From a virus: a stretch of DNA of 44,718 nt. This document shows, in pieces, positions 1 to 7,800 of the stretch. Below the pieces are notes generated by a model. That model was not told where the DNA came from. It saw only the letters and a program-made list of their open reading frames with translations, and ran no database searches. A program made the translations under genes and the position numbers. Location: positions 1 through 44,718 of the IMG/VR virus record IMGVR_UViG_3300046665_000419; one strand, given 5' to 3'. The stretch's first letter is position 1, and every line of letters begins with the position of its first letter.

Positions 1-166
1 GTCTGCGGCGAGGTCTGCGGCGTGGTCTGCGGCGGAGTCTGCGGCGAGGTCTGCGGCGAGGTCTGCGGCGTGGTCTGCGGCGGAGTCTGCGGCGGAGTCT
101 GCGGCGAGGTCTGCGGCGAGGTCTGCGGCGGAGTCTGCGGCGAGGTCTGCGGCGGAGTCTGCGGCG
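1..166 (+). repeat. 12-bp in-frame tandem repeat (right half of array)
   Basis: Back-to-back copies of TCTGCGGCG followed by AGG, TGG or GAG. The SAA codons are identical in every copy and only the fourth codon changes, so copies differ by one or two bases. The array continues from 44513, giving 31 units in all. Lack of silent differences points to recent expansion by slippage or unequal recombination. Confidence 0.95.
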
Positions 167-226
167 TTCCAAGAGATGAGAGACGCCATCCTCGATGCAA
201 TCACCAACAAGTCGGCAAATGCCTGA
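1..226 (+). CDS. xSAA-repeat protein, 3' part (continues from 44036..44718 across the join)
   Basis: This is the 3' end of the gene that starts at 44036; together they give 909 nt, 302 residues. The frame enters at base 2, completing a GAG codon whose first two bases are 44717-44718. This part encodes thirteen more four-residue units of the form Arg/Trp/Glu-Ser-Ala-Ala after the junction unit. It then leaves the repeat at base 167 with FQEMRDAILDAITNKSANA and stops with TGA at 224-226. The perfect frame and repeat phase across the contig ends are direct sequence evidence for circularity, although the number of repeats at an assembly end may be wrong. The function of the repeat domain is unknown. 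It should form a long alanine-rich helix with charged and Trp residues every fourth position. Confidence 0.85.
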   Translation, partial: SAARSAAWSAAESAARSAARSAAWSAAESAAESAARSAARSAAESAARSAAESAAFQEMRDAILDAITNKSANA

Positions 227-301
227 TCAGGTTCGGCATCCGCCCTTCACTGCGGCGGATTTCGAAAGTGATCAACGCGCTACGGCACAAGAGGAATGAC
301 G

Positions 302-547
302 ATGACAGACAAGCTTAAAGACGGCGGCCCGGCATTTCCGCGATCTGCCGCAGAACATTCGCATGGCGGCCATTACGAGCAAGACGGCATGAGCATTCGC
401 GACTGGTTCGCCGGTCACGCTCTATCCGGACAATTGGCCTTCTCGCCTCACGATTCCTTCGACAAGACCCATCAGCCCGAAGATGTGGCAGTGCTTTGCT
501 ATCGTTTCGCTGACGCCATGATCGCCGCCCGGAAAGGCGGTGCGTGA
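302..547 (+). CDS. Conserved phage hypothetical protein (GGPAFP/GMSIRDWFA family)
   Basis: Small soluble protein of about 81 residues with the GGPAFP start block and GMSIRDWFAGHAL motif often met in early operons of proteobacterial phages; the molecular role is not known. I chose ATG 302 rather than 296 because AAGAGGA lies at proper distance only from 302. It follows the repeat-protein gene by 75 nt and its stop overlaps the next start (TGATG), so it belongs to the rightward early operon. Confidence 0.75.
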   Translation: MTDKLKDGGPAFPRSAAEHSHGGHYEQDGMSIRDWFAGHALSGQLAFSPHDSFDKTHQPEDVAVLCYRFADAMIAARKGGA

Positions 548-855
548 TGGCTCCCCGGTATTCCGTCACCCGCAACAATCATATCGAATATGCCTTCTGG
601 CTCGTCTTCGGTGATGACGGAACCATGCGCTTTTCGAGGTCAGAACCGACGGTTAGCCGTGGTGAGCGCTCCATGAGCCTGACCGCAAAGCTGCCGCTCT
701 CACTTTTCCGCACGCCAGAGCTTCGCGCAGTTATCAAGGTCGACGGCACGACGCCGGCCTCTTTCAACATCGATGTCGGCGCCGCTGGTGAAGCTCTTCG
801 CCATGCACTTGGCGTTGACATCGACCTTCAGGTGAGGACGCCAGATGCAGAATAA
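547..855 (+). CDS. Hypothetical early protein
   Basis: About 102 residues, no domain recognised. The middle holds alternating hydrophobic strands (LTAKLPLSLFRTPELRAVIKVDG), suggesting a small beta-rich fold. The ATG overlaps the TGA of the preceding gene, and GGAAAGG upstream is a good ribosome site. It overlaps the next gene by 11 nt, typical of tightly coupled early phage genes. Confidence 0.65.
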   Translation: MAPRYSVTRNNHIEYAFWLVFGDDGTMRFSRSEPTVSRGERSMSLTAKLPLSLFRTPELRAVIKVDGTTPASFNIDVGAAGEALRHALGVDIDLQVRTPDAE

Positions 856-1075
856 TCTTTCAGCGATCCCGCTCGCAGCCCACCCAGGCGGCAAGGATGC
901 CGGCGCCCACGTTGTCCGCGAGTTCTGGATCGGCGGCAGTTGCGCGCTCGTCTTCAAGCTCACGAACGGTTTCGTTCCCGCGTATCGCGACATGGCGGCA
1001 GACGGCTACATGCCGGATGAGGCCACGGCTGTTGAGTGGGTTGAGGCCTTTGCAGCGGAGACCGTGGCACTATGA
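845..1075 (+). CDS. Hypothetical early protein
   Basis: 76 residues. The segment REFWIGGSCALVFKLTNGFVPAYRDMAADGYMPDEATAVEWV is compact and looks like a single small domain, but I do not recognise the family. The start lies inside the previous gene with GTGAGGAC upstream, and the stop overlaps the next start by 4 nt (ATGA). Confidence 0.65.
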   Translation: MQNNLSAIPLAAHPGGKDAGAHVVREFWIGGSCALVFKLTNGFVPAYRDMAADGYMPDEATAVEWVEAFAAETVAL

Positions 1076-1440
1076 GTCAGAGCAGTCACTACAAGGCCGA
1101 GGCGGCTGATAAACCCATACCGACCTGCCCGAGTTGCGGGAAGTCTGCACGCGAAACTAAAACTCGCTACGGACTGCGAAATTCCTGCTGTGATCTTTGG
1201 TCATGGGATCGGCACCCGCTGGTTTCCGCTGAGACACACGCCGCGCGCAACGAGGCGCACAAGGCTTTTGACCGGCTTTGGAAGGACAAAATCCTGCCGA
1301 GAGGCAATGCTTACAAGGCTCTCGCTGACGAACTAGGCATGTCCCGCGCCGACTGCCACATCAAATTGATGGATGCGCAGACGGCCAGCAAAGTACCGGC
1401 CGCAGCACTTCGAATTGCGGAGGGGGCACAAAATGCTTGA
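1072..1440 (+). CDS. Zinc-ribbon early protein (DUF3268-like)
   Basis: 122 residues. An N-terminal CPSCGKSA pair followed by NSCCDLWSWDRHPL fits a small zinc-finger domain of the kind annotated DUF3268 in phages and rhizobia. The second half, LADELGMSRADCHIKLM, looks like a helix-turn-helix-type segment. This suggests nucleic-acid contact, but no role is proven. It sits just before the RecE-like nuclease, and its stop lies inside that gene's start region. Confidence 0.7.
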   Translation: MSQSSHYKAEAADKPIPTCPSCGKSARETKTRYGLRNSCCDLWSWDRHPLVSAETHAARNEAHKAFDRLWKDKILPRGNAYKALADELGMSRADCHIKLMDAQTASKVPAAALRIAEGAQNA

Positions 1441-2455
1441 CCTCATCCACTCCGAAACCCCGACCGCGCCCGGCCTCTATCGTATGTCCGAGCAGGCTTA
1501 CCATGCAGACCCGTGTGTTGAGCCGAGCCTTAGCAGGTCGATCGGTCAAAAGCTCATCCTCGAATCCCCGCGTCATGCGTTTGTCGCCCACCCGCGGCTG
1601 ACGAAGCCAGAGGAAGACGAGGAAGAGGATAAGAACAGCCGCACCCGCGACATCGGGAGCGCTGCCCACGCGCTGTTGCTGCGCCAGCCCACGGAAATTG
1701 CCGTGCTCGATTATAAGACGTTCCAGAAGAAGGCAGCACAGGAAGAGCGTGCGGCGGCACAGGAGCGCGGCGCTATCCCGTTGCTGGTGAAGGATCACAA
1801 GACGGTGCAGGCGATGGTGGAGAAGGCGCGCAATGTGCTTTCCACCAGCTCGCATCTCGCCATTCGGGATATCGCCGATCCGGTCGTCAGCACCGTTTAC
1901 AATGAAGTCACGGCGATCTGGCGCGACCGGTGCGGCGATGCATGGGCGCGAGCTCGACTTGACCGCATCAGCATCGCCGGCAACCAGATCACCATCATCG
2001 ACTACAAGACGACGGAACTCAGCGTCGAGCCAAACGCCGTCGCGCGTGCGATCTACAACAACGAGTACCATTTCCAAGACGGCTTTTACCGGCGCGGCAT
2101 TCGTCATCTCTTCCCAGAGATTGACCGGCACGAAATGCGGCTGGATTTCCTGTTCATCACTCAGGAACAGAAGCCGCCGTTCGAAATCACCGTTGCTCGC
2201 GTCGATAACGCTGGCCGCCTGATCGGCGAGAAGATGGCGAGCGCCGCCTTCATGCTGTGGCGCAAGTGTCAGGCCGAGAACGATTGGCCCGGCTACCCCA
2301 GCGAGATCGTTGACGCCGAATGCCCCGCTTACGTCGATACCCGGTGGTCATCCCGCGAGATCGAGCACCCGTATCTGCAAGGACTCGGGCACGATCCGAT
2401 GCCCTTCTATGAAACCCAGCCTTATCGCGCACCGCAAATTATGGAGCCGAATTGA
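1433..2455 (+). CDS. RecE-like PD-(D/E)XK exonuclease
   Basis: 340 residues, resembling the C-terminal nuclease domain of exodeoxyribonuclease VIII/RecE. Features seen: an N-terminal 'GLYRMSEQAYHADP...LSRS' block as in phage RecE-like nucleases, RLDR (Asp about 177), and IIDYKTT (Asp190, Lys192), the D...DxK metal site of this fold. It should degrade double-stranded DNA ends to give 3' single strands for recombination. The Sak4-like ATPase two genes downstream is its likely partner. ATG 1433 is preferred because GCGGAGGGGG lies just upstream; an earlier in-frame start at 1373 would only add sequence read from the previous gene. An acidic insert (EEDEEEDK) lies near residue 60. Confidence 0.85.
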   Translation: MLDLIHSETPTAPGLYRMSEQAYHADPCVEPSLSRSIGQKLILESPRHAFVAHPRLTKPEEDEEEDKNSRTRDIGSAAHALLLRQPTEIAVLDYKTFQKKAAQEERAAAQERGAIPLLVKDHKTVQAMVEKARNVLSTSSHLAIRDIADPVVSTVYNEVTAIWRDRCGDAWARARLDRISIAGNQITIIDYKTTELSVEPNAVARAIYNNEYHFQDGFYRRGIRHLFPEIDRHEMRLDFLFITQEQKPPFEITVARVDNAGRLIGEKMASAAFMLWRKCQAENDWPGYPSEIVDAECPAYVDTRWSSREIEHPYLQGLGHDPMPFYETQPYRAPQIMEPN

Positions 2456-2655
2456 TGGCCGAACACATCGCCAAGTCCTACTCCTGCGACCGATGCAAGT
2501 CTGATCTTGGATCTGAGCGTCCGAACAGCAAGGCGGTGGTGACCGCATATTTCGAGGGGGAATGGGCTCACGAGTGCCGTGCCGAATGGAAAGACCTGTG
2601 CCCATCTTGCCGTTCCTCTGCTCTCAAATTCTTTCAAGGACTATCCAATGTCTGA
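2455..2655 (+). CDS. Small Cys4 zinc-finger protein
   Basis: 66 residues with two CxxC pairs (CDRCKSDLG near the N terminus, CPSCRSSAL near the C terminus), a likely single zinc site. Small phage proteins of this shape sit in recombination/early operons, but their role is unknown. ATG 2455 overlaps the TGA of the nuclease gene. The end overlaps the following HNH gene by 8 nt. Confidence 0.7.
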   Translation: MAEHIAKSYSCDRCKSDLGSERPNSKAVVTAYFEGEWAHECRAEWKDLCPSCRSSALKFFQGLSNV

Positions 2656-3208
2656 TTTCACCGACGCCGTACGCGACGACACCAGCCTTCAGGCGCTTCT
2701 CTTCCAGCTTTGCGACGTGGATACCAGCGCCGGCATCCTGATCTGGAAGCACCGCCCGATTGAGATGTTTCCAGACCAGCGGGCCTGCGATTCATGGAAT
2801 ACCCGGTTCGCTGGCAAGGAAGCAGGATCAACTAACAAGCGCGGCTATCGTGAGGTTCAGTTCAACGGCCGCCTGTATCTGCGCCACCGTCTGATCTGGC
2901 TCGCAGTCCAAGGCTATATGCCGGTAGAGCTTGATCACGAGCACGGAGTCGCGGCGGGCGACGGCATCGGCAATTTGCGCGAGGTTACGCAGGCCGAGAA
3001 CACCAAGAACCTTGCCATGCAGAAGCGCAACAAGACTGGCTGCACCGGAGTCGATCGCCTTCCGACAGGCAAATATCGGGCGACCATTCGCGCAAACCAC
3101 AAGGTCTACCGGCTAGGCCATTTCAGCACATTTGAGGAAGCCGTCGCAGCTCGCAAAGCCGCCGAGCGCGAGCACGGTTTCCATGAAAATCATGGGAGAG
3201 CAGCATGA
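2648..3208 (+). CDS. HNH endonuclease with AP2-type DNA-binding domain (homing-type)
   Basis: 186 residues. The central part (YLRHRLIWLAVQGYMP, then ELDHEHG and IGNLREV with an Asn) is a classical HNH domain. The C-terminal third (TGCTGVDRLPTGKYRATI ... RLGHFSTFEEAVAAR) is an AP2/ERF-like DNA-binding domain. This pairing is typical of free-standing homing endonucleases. The first residues, MSDFTDAVRDDTSL, are nearly the same as those of the next gene (MNTFTDGVRDDTSL), as if the nuclease had captured or duplicated its neighbour's start. Start ATG 2648; the stop overlaps the next ATG by 4 nt. Confidence 0.88.
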   Translation: MSDFTDAVRDDTSLQALLFQLCDVDTSAGILIWKHRPIEMFPDQRACDSWNTRFAGKEAGSTNKRGYREVQFNGRLYLRHRLIWLAVQGYMPVELDHEHGVAAGDGIGNLREVTQAENTKNLAMQKRNKTGCTGVDRLPTGKYRATIRANHKVYRLGHFSTFEEAVAARKAAEREHGFHENHGRAA

Positions 3209-4332
3209 ACACGTTCACAGATGGCGTGCGCGACGACACGTCCCTTATCATCGGCGTGGCCGGCGCTTCCGGATCTGGCAAGACCGTCACGGCGCTTTTG
3301 CTCGCCCAGGGTCTTGCCGGCGATGATGGCGATGTAGCCTTTATCGATACCGAAGGCGGCCGGGCACGGCACTATTTCCCAACGCCGAGCGATAAGCGGT
3401 CGAAAGAGGAGCTTCGCAAGGAGTTTCTGTTCCGCGTGAAGTACATGGATATGAAGCCGCCATTCACACCTCGGGCAATATGGGGCGCGATCGAGGAAGC
3501 CATCAAGATCGGCGCCAAGGTTGTCGTCGTCGACTCCACGTCGGATGAGTGGGAAGGCGTCGGCGGCCTGCACGACATGCACATCGCCGAGATGGCCCGG
3601 CTTGCCAAGAAGTCTTACGACAGCCTGCAGGATTGGGAGCTGCACAAGTACAATTTCCCCGCATGGGCAGTACCAAAATCCGAGCATAAGACGCACCTGA
3701 TGAAGAACCTGCGCCAGGTTCGCGCTCACGTCATCTTTTGCTTCCGCGCCCGCGAGGTGACGAAGCCGATCGAGGTTGAGGACAACAACGGCCGCAAGCG
3801 GATGACGGTCCAGAACGTCGGCTGGCAACCGATCTGCGAGCAGAACATGCTCTATGACATGACGATTTCGTTCATGGTCACGCCGGACGCCAAAGGCGTT
3901 CCGTTGATGCAGGGCGATGAGTTTTACGGAAAGCTGAACTCGCCATATTCGCAGTTCTTCCAGCCAGGCAAGCAGGTTTCCATGGAGACCGGCAAGCGAC
4001 TCCGCGCATGGGCACGCGGCGAATCCACGAACACTCAATCTCGACCAGCCGCCACCCCTCGGCAGGAAGAGCAGGGAGCCGGCAATACCTCCCAAGCGCC
4101 GGCTCCCTCACACGATACGGCACTGCTGATCGAATATGATCAGAAGCTCGCTGCGGCTGACACCAAAGAGAAGATGGCCGCCGATCACACCGGCTTCAAA
4201 TCCCGGTTCACCGACGAAGCCACAGCCGCCGTTGCGCAGAAGATTTTCTATGCACACCGCGACCGGCTGAACGATCTCGCTGACGCGGAGTCGACCGCAA
4301 CCTACGTTCTGGGGCTGATCGATGGCGACTGA
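3205..4332 (+). CDS. RecA/Sak4-like AAA ATPase (recombination)
   Basis: 375 residues. The Walker A motif GASGSGKT lies at residues 20-27 and Walker B KVVVVDST ends in Asp110; FIDTEGG follows the P-loop as in AAA_24/Sak4 proteins. Sak4-type proteins are RecA-fold ATPases that help single-strand annealing in phages. With the RecE-like nuclease upstream, this makes a plausible exonuclease-recombinase set. A low-complexity linker rich in Ala, Gln and Pro (residues about 275-305) separates the core from a C-terminal helical domain that may bind a partner such as a single-strand-binding protein. The stop overlaps the next small gene by 11 nt. Confidence 0.82.
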   Translation: MNTFTDGVRDDTSLIIGVAGASGSGKTVTALLLAQGLAGDDGDVAFIDTEGGRARHYFPTPSDKRSKEELRKEFLFRVKYMDMKPPFTPRAIWGAIEEAIKIGAKVVVVDSTSDEWEGVGGLHDMHIAEMARLAKKSYDSLQDWELHKYNFPAWAVPKSEHKTHLMKNLRQVRAHVIFCFRAREVTKPIEVEDNNGRKRMTVQNVGWQPICEQNMLYDMTISFMVTPDAKGVPLMQGDEFYGKLNSPYSQFFQPGKQVSMETGKRLRAWARGESTNTQSRPAATPRQEEQGAGNTSQAPAPSHDTALLIEYDQKLAAADTKEKMAADHTGFKSRFTDEATAAVAQKIFYAHRDRLNDLADAESTATYVLGLIDGD

Positions 4333-4441
4333 GGATTGGAACATCGTCATCATCGCGGCCTTCTCGTTCCTGGTGCTGATCATCTTCGTCGTGCTTATGC
4401 CCTCGGGAGTCAGCGCCATGCTGCGAAAGCTCCGCAGATGA
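4322..4441 (+). CDS. 39-residue single-pass membrane protein
   Basis: A very short frame: ATG 4322 inside the end of the ATPase gene, TGA 4439-4441. The product begins MATEDWN, has one clear membrane segment (VIIAAFSFLVLIIFVVLM) and ends with basic LRKLRR, so the C terminus should face the cytoplasm. It overlaps the following lipoprotein-like gene by 4 nt (ATGA). Function unknown; it is not next to the lysis genes. Confidence 0.6.
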   Translation: MATEDWNIVIIAAFSFLVLIIFVVLMPSGVSAMLRKLRR

Positions 4442-4572
4442 CCAGGTGCGCGCTCCTAGTCCTCATCACCATCGCCATCACGGCCTGCGCAGAGCAGCGG
4501 AAGCCGTGGACCGCCAAGAACCTTTATGAGGCCATCGAAAGCGCGAAGGCCGAGCAGGAGAGTTTCAGATGA
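4438..4572 (+). CDS. 44-residue lipoprotein-like protein
   Basis: Short product with a hydrophobic start (MTRCALLVLITIAITAC) whose ITAC resembles a lipobox, followed by a hydrophilic helix (WTAKNLYEAIESAKAEQE). If processed it would be a lipoprotein of about 28 residues. I chose ATG 4438, coupled to the stop of the membrane protein, over an upstream start at 4336 that reads antisense-like sequence. The pairing with the preceding membrane protein recalls small entry-exclusion or spanin pairs, but that is inference. Confidence 0.55.
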   Translation: MTRCALLVLITIAITACAEQRKPWTAKNLYEAIESAKAEQESFR

Positions 4573-4594
4573 CACAGACCCCCAAGGAACAACC

Positions 4595-5305
4595 ATGACC
4601 AAGATACCGAAGGAAGCCGTTGACAGAGCGCTTAATGAAGCTGGAAGCGCATGGGGAATGCACCTAACGGCAGAAAATAAGCTGAACCTCATGGAAGCCG
4701 CCATATCCGCTGCCCTCCCTCATCTCGCCAAGCCCGTAGATGGGGAACGGCATGAGATGGCGGTAGACGAATTCTATAAGGCTGTATCGCTTCATGTTGA
4801 GGGCTTGGAGCGCCTTCCGTCCCATGAAGAACGTGAAGCTCTCAAGTCTGGTTTCCATGCCTACCACGCCGCCCTTGGAGCCGAGACGGTGGCGCAAGGG
4901 CCGGTGCTGGATGATAAGCGATGGATGGATAGTGGGTTTGTGAGAGATATCCGCAATCACGCTCGTCGTCTTTGGAATGAAGATGAATTCTCTTGCTCTT
5001 GGAACGATGAAAACAAAGAGCACTATATCGTCCGCGCGGCCATGTTAGCAGCCGCCCCACCCGCACCCGCAGCGGTGCAAGAGCCGGTGCATCCAGACGA
5101 CGAAGCCGTTGACCGTTTTGCAATAGCGATGAAAGCCAAGCTCGCTGAGAAACGCGCTCAAGGGTACGGTGGCTGGGACCGACCCGAAGAATGCACGATT
5201 GGCCATTTATCGCAGCTTCTCCGCAAGCATATTGATAAGGGAGACGCTGTGGACGTCGGTAACTTCTCAATGATGATCCACCAGCGCGGGGGATCAATAA
5301 AATGA
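4595..5305 (+). CDS. Conserved phage hypothetical protein
   Basis: 236 residues, three parts: an N-terminal helix pair (IPKEAVDRALNEAG), a middle segment separated by Ala/Pro-rich stretches, and a C-terminal block (KLAEKRAQGYGGWDRPEEC, then a ligand-free helical region ending DVGNFSMMIHQRG). The C-terminal block recurs at the ends of many mosaic phage early proteins; its role is not established. ATG 4595 with AAGGAACAACC upstream is preferred to the frame's earlier non-ATG start. Confidence 0.65.
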   Translation: MTKIPKEAVDRALNEAGSAWGMHLTAENKLNLMEAAISAALPHLAKPVDGERHEMAVDEFYKAVSLHVEGLERLPSHEEREALKSGFHAYHAALGAETVAQGPVLDDKRWMDSGFVRDIRNHARRLWNEDEFSCSWNDENKEHYIVRAAMLAAAPPAPAAVQEPVHPDDEAVDRFAIAMKAKLAEKRAQGYGGWDRPEECTIGHLSQLLRKHIDKGDAVDVGNFSMMIHQRGGSIK

Positions 5306-5835
5306 GCCAACATTGCAGAGCAAACCCGTGCTGTGGCGACCTGCCCTGTAGCGGCATTCCGCTTCCGCAGGATGCCTCCGGCCTTCCGGCTCACAACAAA
5401 AGCACTTGGTGGCGCACGGATATCAATGGCGTTCCCGCGTATACGTCCAGATATTACAACAAGGAACGGTGGGAAGCTGAAGGGAAAACGGTGACGAAAG
5501 TCACGGACGAAGACCGCTCCGCTCTCTCCACCTCCCAAAGCGACCCCGCACCCGAGATATCGCAGCAAACCAATATGCCTCTCATTCAGGCGTTATCTAG
5601 GCTCGCCGGCAATCGCCAGTCGGATGGCACCTCGTCTCTGGTCAGCCGCGAGGATCGCGAAACGATCATTAATGGATGTCATGACCTATTGATCGCCTCT
5701 CGTCGAAATCCCGCACCCGAGATAGCCGCGCTTAGGGCTGAGAACGAGCGGTTGCAGCACATAGCGTCAGCAGCGAAAGCCTACGTTGACGCTGTCCGTG
5801 CCGCCGTCGCCCCTGAGCAAGGGGAGGCGAAGTGA
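5302..5835 (+). CDS. Hypothetical early protein with C-terminal coiled coil
   Basis: 177 residues. The Cys-rich start (CRANPCCGDLPC) is unusual. The end carries the AALRAENERLQHIASAAKAYVDAVRAAV pattern, a short coiled coil found in many phage early proteins of variable N-terminal part. The ATG overlaps the previous TGA. No function recognised. Confidence 0.6.
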   Translation: MSQHCRANPCCGDLPCSGIPLPQDASGLPAHNKSTWWRTDINGVPAYTSRYYNKERWEAEGKTVTKVTDEDRSALSTSQSDPAPEISQQTNMPLIQALSRLAGNRQSDGTSSLVSREDRETIINGCHDLLIASRRNPAPEIAALRAENERLQHIASAAKAYVDAVRAAVAPEQGEAK

Positions 5836-6062
5836 TGAAAACCACAGCGTGGGCCTGCATGTGCCTCCATGGCTATCCACATCCGTTCATTCACGACGCT
5901 TCCATCCGATCCGCCCGCGCAGAGGCACAATCCATCCTCGGAGAAGCATGGGCGCACGATGACGAGACTGCTCGCCAAGGATGGAAGCGCGCATATAAAG
6001 CCGGATGGCGTTGCATTCGCGTTGAAGTCTCCGCCCTCTCCAGCCAGGAGGGGAGCAAGTGA
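5835..6062 (+). CDS. Hypothetical early protein
   Basis: 75 residues (MKTTAWACMCLHGYPHPFIH...). ATG 5835 sits seven bases after GGGGAGG and overlaps the preceding stop; a GTG one codon earlier is less likely. The ARQGWKRAYKAGWRCIRVEV segment suggests a compact alpha/beta domain. No family recognised. Confidence 0.6.
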   Translation: MKTTAWACMCLHGYPHPFIHDASIRSARAEAQSILGEAWAHDDETARQGWKRAYKAGWRCIRVEVSALSSQEGSK

Positions 6063-6280
6063 GAAAGCCAAAGTTCGCATTCACAATCGGCGAAAAGGTC
6101 GAGAAGACCAGCGGCTATAAATGGCCGGGCATCGTCGTGGCTCAATTCAAAACGCTCGGCGGTGAAACGCGCTATGTCGTGGAATGCACCGTTCCGGAAG
6201 TCTACGGCGCGCTTCACATCTACAATGAAGGGCAGCTATCCCGCCGCGCCGCCTTGGCTGATGAGGGAGGGAAGCAGTGA
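6059..6280 (+). CDS. Conserved alphaproteobacterial phage hypothetical protein
   Basis: 73 residues with the pattern VEKTSGYKWPGIVVAQFKTLGGETRYVVECT, an SH3-like small beta barrel seen in many rhizobial prophages. A GTG start overlaps the previous stop, with AGGAGGGGAG upstream. Role unknown; it directly precedes the excisionase-like gene in the same operon. Confidence 0.65.
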   Translation: MRKPKFAFTIGEKVEKTSGYKWPGIVVAQFKTLGGETRYVVECTVPEVYGALHIYNEGQLSRRAALADEGGKQ

Positions 6281-6519
6281 CCCGAGCCAACGCCCTCTTT
6301 CTGACCGAGGCCCAGCTTGCCGAGCGCATTGGCCTCACCACCGAGGCGTTCAAGACCGCGCTGCCCGCCCTGATGAAGTCCGGCTTCCCGGCGCCGGACC
6401 CGCTTTTTGACAAGCGCCGCTACTGGCCTGCATGCGAAGCGTTCCTTGACCGCAGGTATGGACTCGCCGCAGCATCAGGGCAGGGCACTCCCGCCCTTGA
6501 TGGAGATGAAAAATGGTAA
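6277..6519 (+). CDS. Excisionase-like helix-turn-helix protein
   Basis: 80 residues. LTEAQLAERIGLTTEAFKTALPALMKSGFPAPDPLFDKRRYWPACEAFLD matches the winged-helix arrangement of Xis/AlpA-type small DNA-binding proteins. It lies immediately upstream of, and overlaps, the integrase gene, the usual place for a recombination directionality factor. A GTG start overlaps the TGA of the previous gene. Confidence 0.65.
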   Translation: MTRANALFLTEAQLAERIGLTTEAFKTALPALMKSGFPAPDPLFDKRRYWPACEAFLDRRYGLAAASGQGTPALDGDEKW

Positions 6520-7784
6520 GCGCACCCGGCCTCAAATCGAGGCAACGGGGAAATGGCAACACGGCTCACTATTGGGTCGCAACTGCGGTTTCCAGACATG
6601 CCGGGGAATATCCCCTTAAGACCGTGCGCGTGCACGGCACAGACGATGAGATCGCTGCACGTTGCCGTGTCCTCACTTCCGAGTTGAAAGAGTGGCTGTC
6701 GGGCCGAGGACAGGGCAGCAAGCCTCAGTTCGATGGTTCGTTGCGGTCGTTGATCAAGGTCTATCAGCAGACGCCGGAAAGCCCGTACCACGATGTGAAA
6801 AGCAATACGCGGGCGATGTATGATGAAAGCCTGTCGCTGCTTGAGAAGAAGGTGGGCGACCGTCGGCTAGAGAAATTGACCGGTCTCGATTTCAAGCGCT
6901 GGTATGCGAACTTTAAAGAGCCAGCCGAGGATACGCCGAAGCAGGCAGAGCGCCGCGCCGAGGCCGCCAAACAAGGCAACCAGTTGCCACCCAATCCGGA
7001 GCGGATTCGCCGCGCGTACAAGGCGATGCAGCTTCTACGCATCATCGTCGGATTCGGTGTCGTCTCGAATATCAAAGAGTGCTTCCGGCTCAAGATGGTC
7101 TTGGAAGAGATGGAGTTTCATTCGCCGCGCGGACGATCCGAAGCCATCACCTTCGAGCAGGCCAAGTCGATCTGCGATCTGGCGGTCAAGAAGGGTCTCT
7201 ATTCCATCGCGCTCGCCCAGGCGCTGCAGTTCGAATTGACGCTGCGGCAAATCGATGTGATCGGGCGTTGGGAGAGGACGGATAATCCGCTTGATGGTGG
7301 CATCGTCGATCGCGGCCAGCGCTGGCGTGATGGCCTGCTGTGGTCGCACCTCGATAGCTCTGGCGTCCTGCTGAAGGAAACCAGCAAGGTCGAAGGCGTC
7401 ACCGCCGAGCACGACACCATGCAGTATCCGTTCCTTCGCGAGATGATCGAACACATACCGATGGAGAAGCGGTTCGGGCCGATGATCAAATCCGAGGCGA
7501 CCGGCATGCCGTATCGCTACCGGTATTTCTCATCAGTGTGGCGCTCGATCGCAACGGAAGCTGGTGTGCCGGCCCATGTATGGAACCGCGATAGCCGAGC
7601 CGGCGGAGTGACGGAAGGCTCCGATGCTGGCGCCAATCTTGAGCATCTGCGCCATCACGCGAACCATAAAAACATCGCGACGACTGCGAAATATAATCGC
7701 ACGACGCGCGAGAAAACCACGACGGTGGCGAAGCTGAGAGTCGCGCATCGAGGCGACAAGAACGCGACAGGAACAGGCGAGTAG
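6513..7784 (+). CDS. int: Tyrosine integrase
   Basis: 423 residues. Catalytic residues seen: Arg245 (LTLRQIDVIG), Arg362 (RDSRAGG), His385 (HHANHKNIATT) and Tyr394 (TAKYNR), the R...R..H..Y order of phage tyrosine recombinases. An N-terminal arm-binding region of about 60 residues and a SAM-like core-binding domain (about 70-180) precede the catalytic part. It should join attP, found 76 nt downstream, to a host tRNA-Arg gene. The start ATG 6513 overlaps the excisionase-like gene by 7 nt. As last gene of the rightward early operon it is likely under repressor control. Confidence 0.93.
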   Translation: MVSAPGLKSRQRGNGNTAHYWVATAVSRHAGEYPLKTVRVHGTDDEIAARCRVLTSELKEWLSGRGQGSKPQFDGSLRSLIKVYQQTPESPYHDVKSNTRAMYDESLSLLEKKVGDRRLEKLTGLDFKRWYANFKEPAEDTPKQAERRAEAAKQGNQLPPNPERIRRAYKAMQLLRIIVGFGVVSNIKECFRLKMVLEEMEFHSPRGRSEAITFEQAKSICDLAVKKGLYSIALAQALQFELTLRQIDVIGRWERTDNPLDGGIVDRGQRWRDGLLWSHLDSSGVLLKETSKVEGVTAEHDTMQYPFLREMIEHIPMEKRFGPMIKSEATGMPYRYRYFSSVWRSIATEAGVPAHVWNRDSRAGGVTEGSDAGANLEHLRHHANHKNIATTAKYNRTTREKTTTVAKLRVAHRGDKNATGTGE

Positions 7785-7800
7785 GAACGCCGTCGGAACA

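Noticed and set aside
1-166. CRISPR-like array at the contig ends
   Set aside because: The units are 12 bp, contiguous and without spacers, and they code for protein.
22-318. Long Val-Cys-Gly frame through the tandem repeat
   Set aside because: It is a shadow of the xSAA frame; the repeat is open in several frames, and only the SAA frame continues from a good start at 44036 and ends in ordinary protein sequence.
488-500. Plus-strand copy of the late element (CAGTGCTTTGC)
   Set aside because: It has a mismatch in the invariant core and lies in the middle of an early gene with no gene start nearby.
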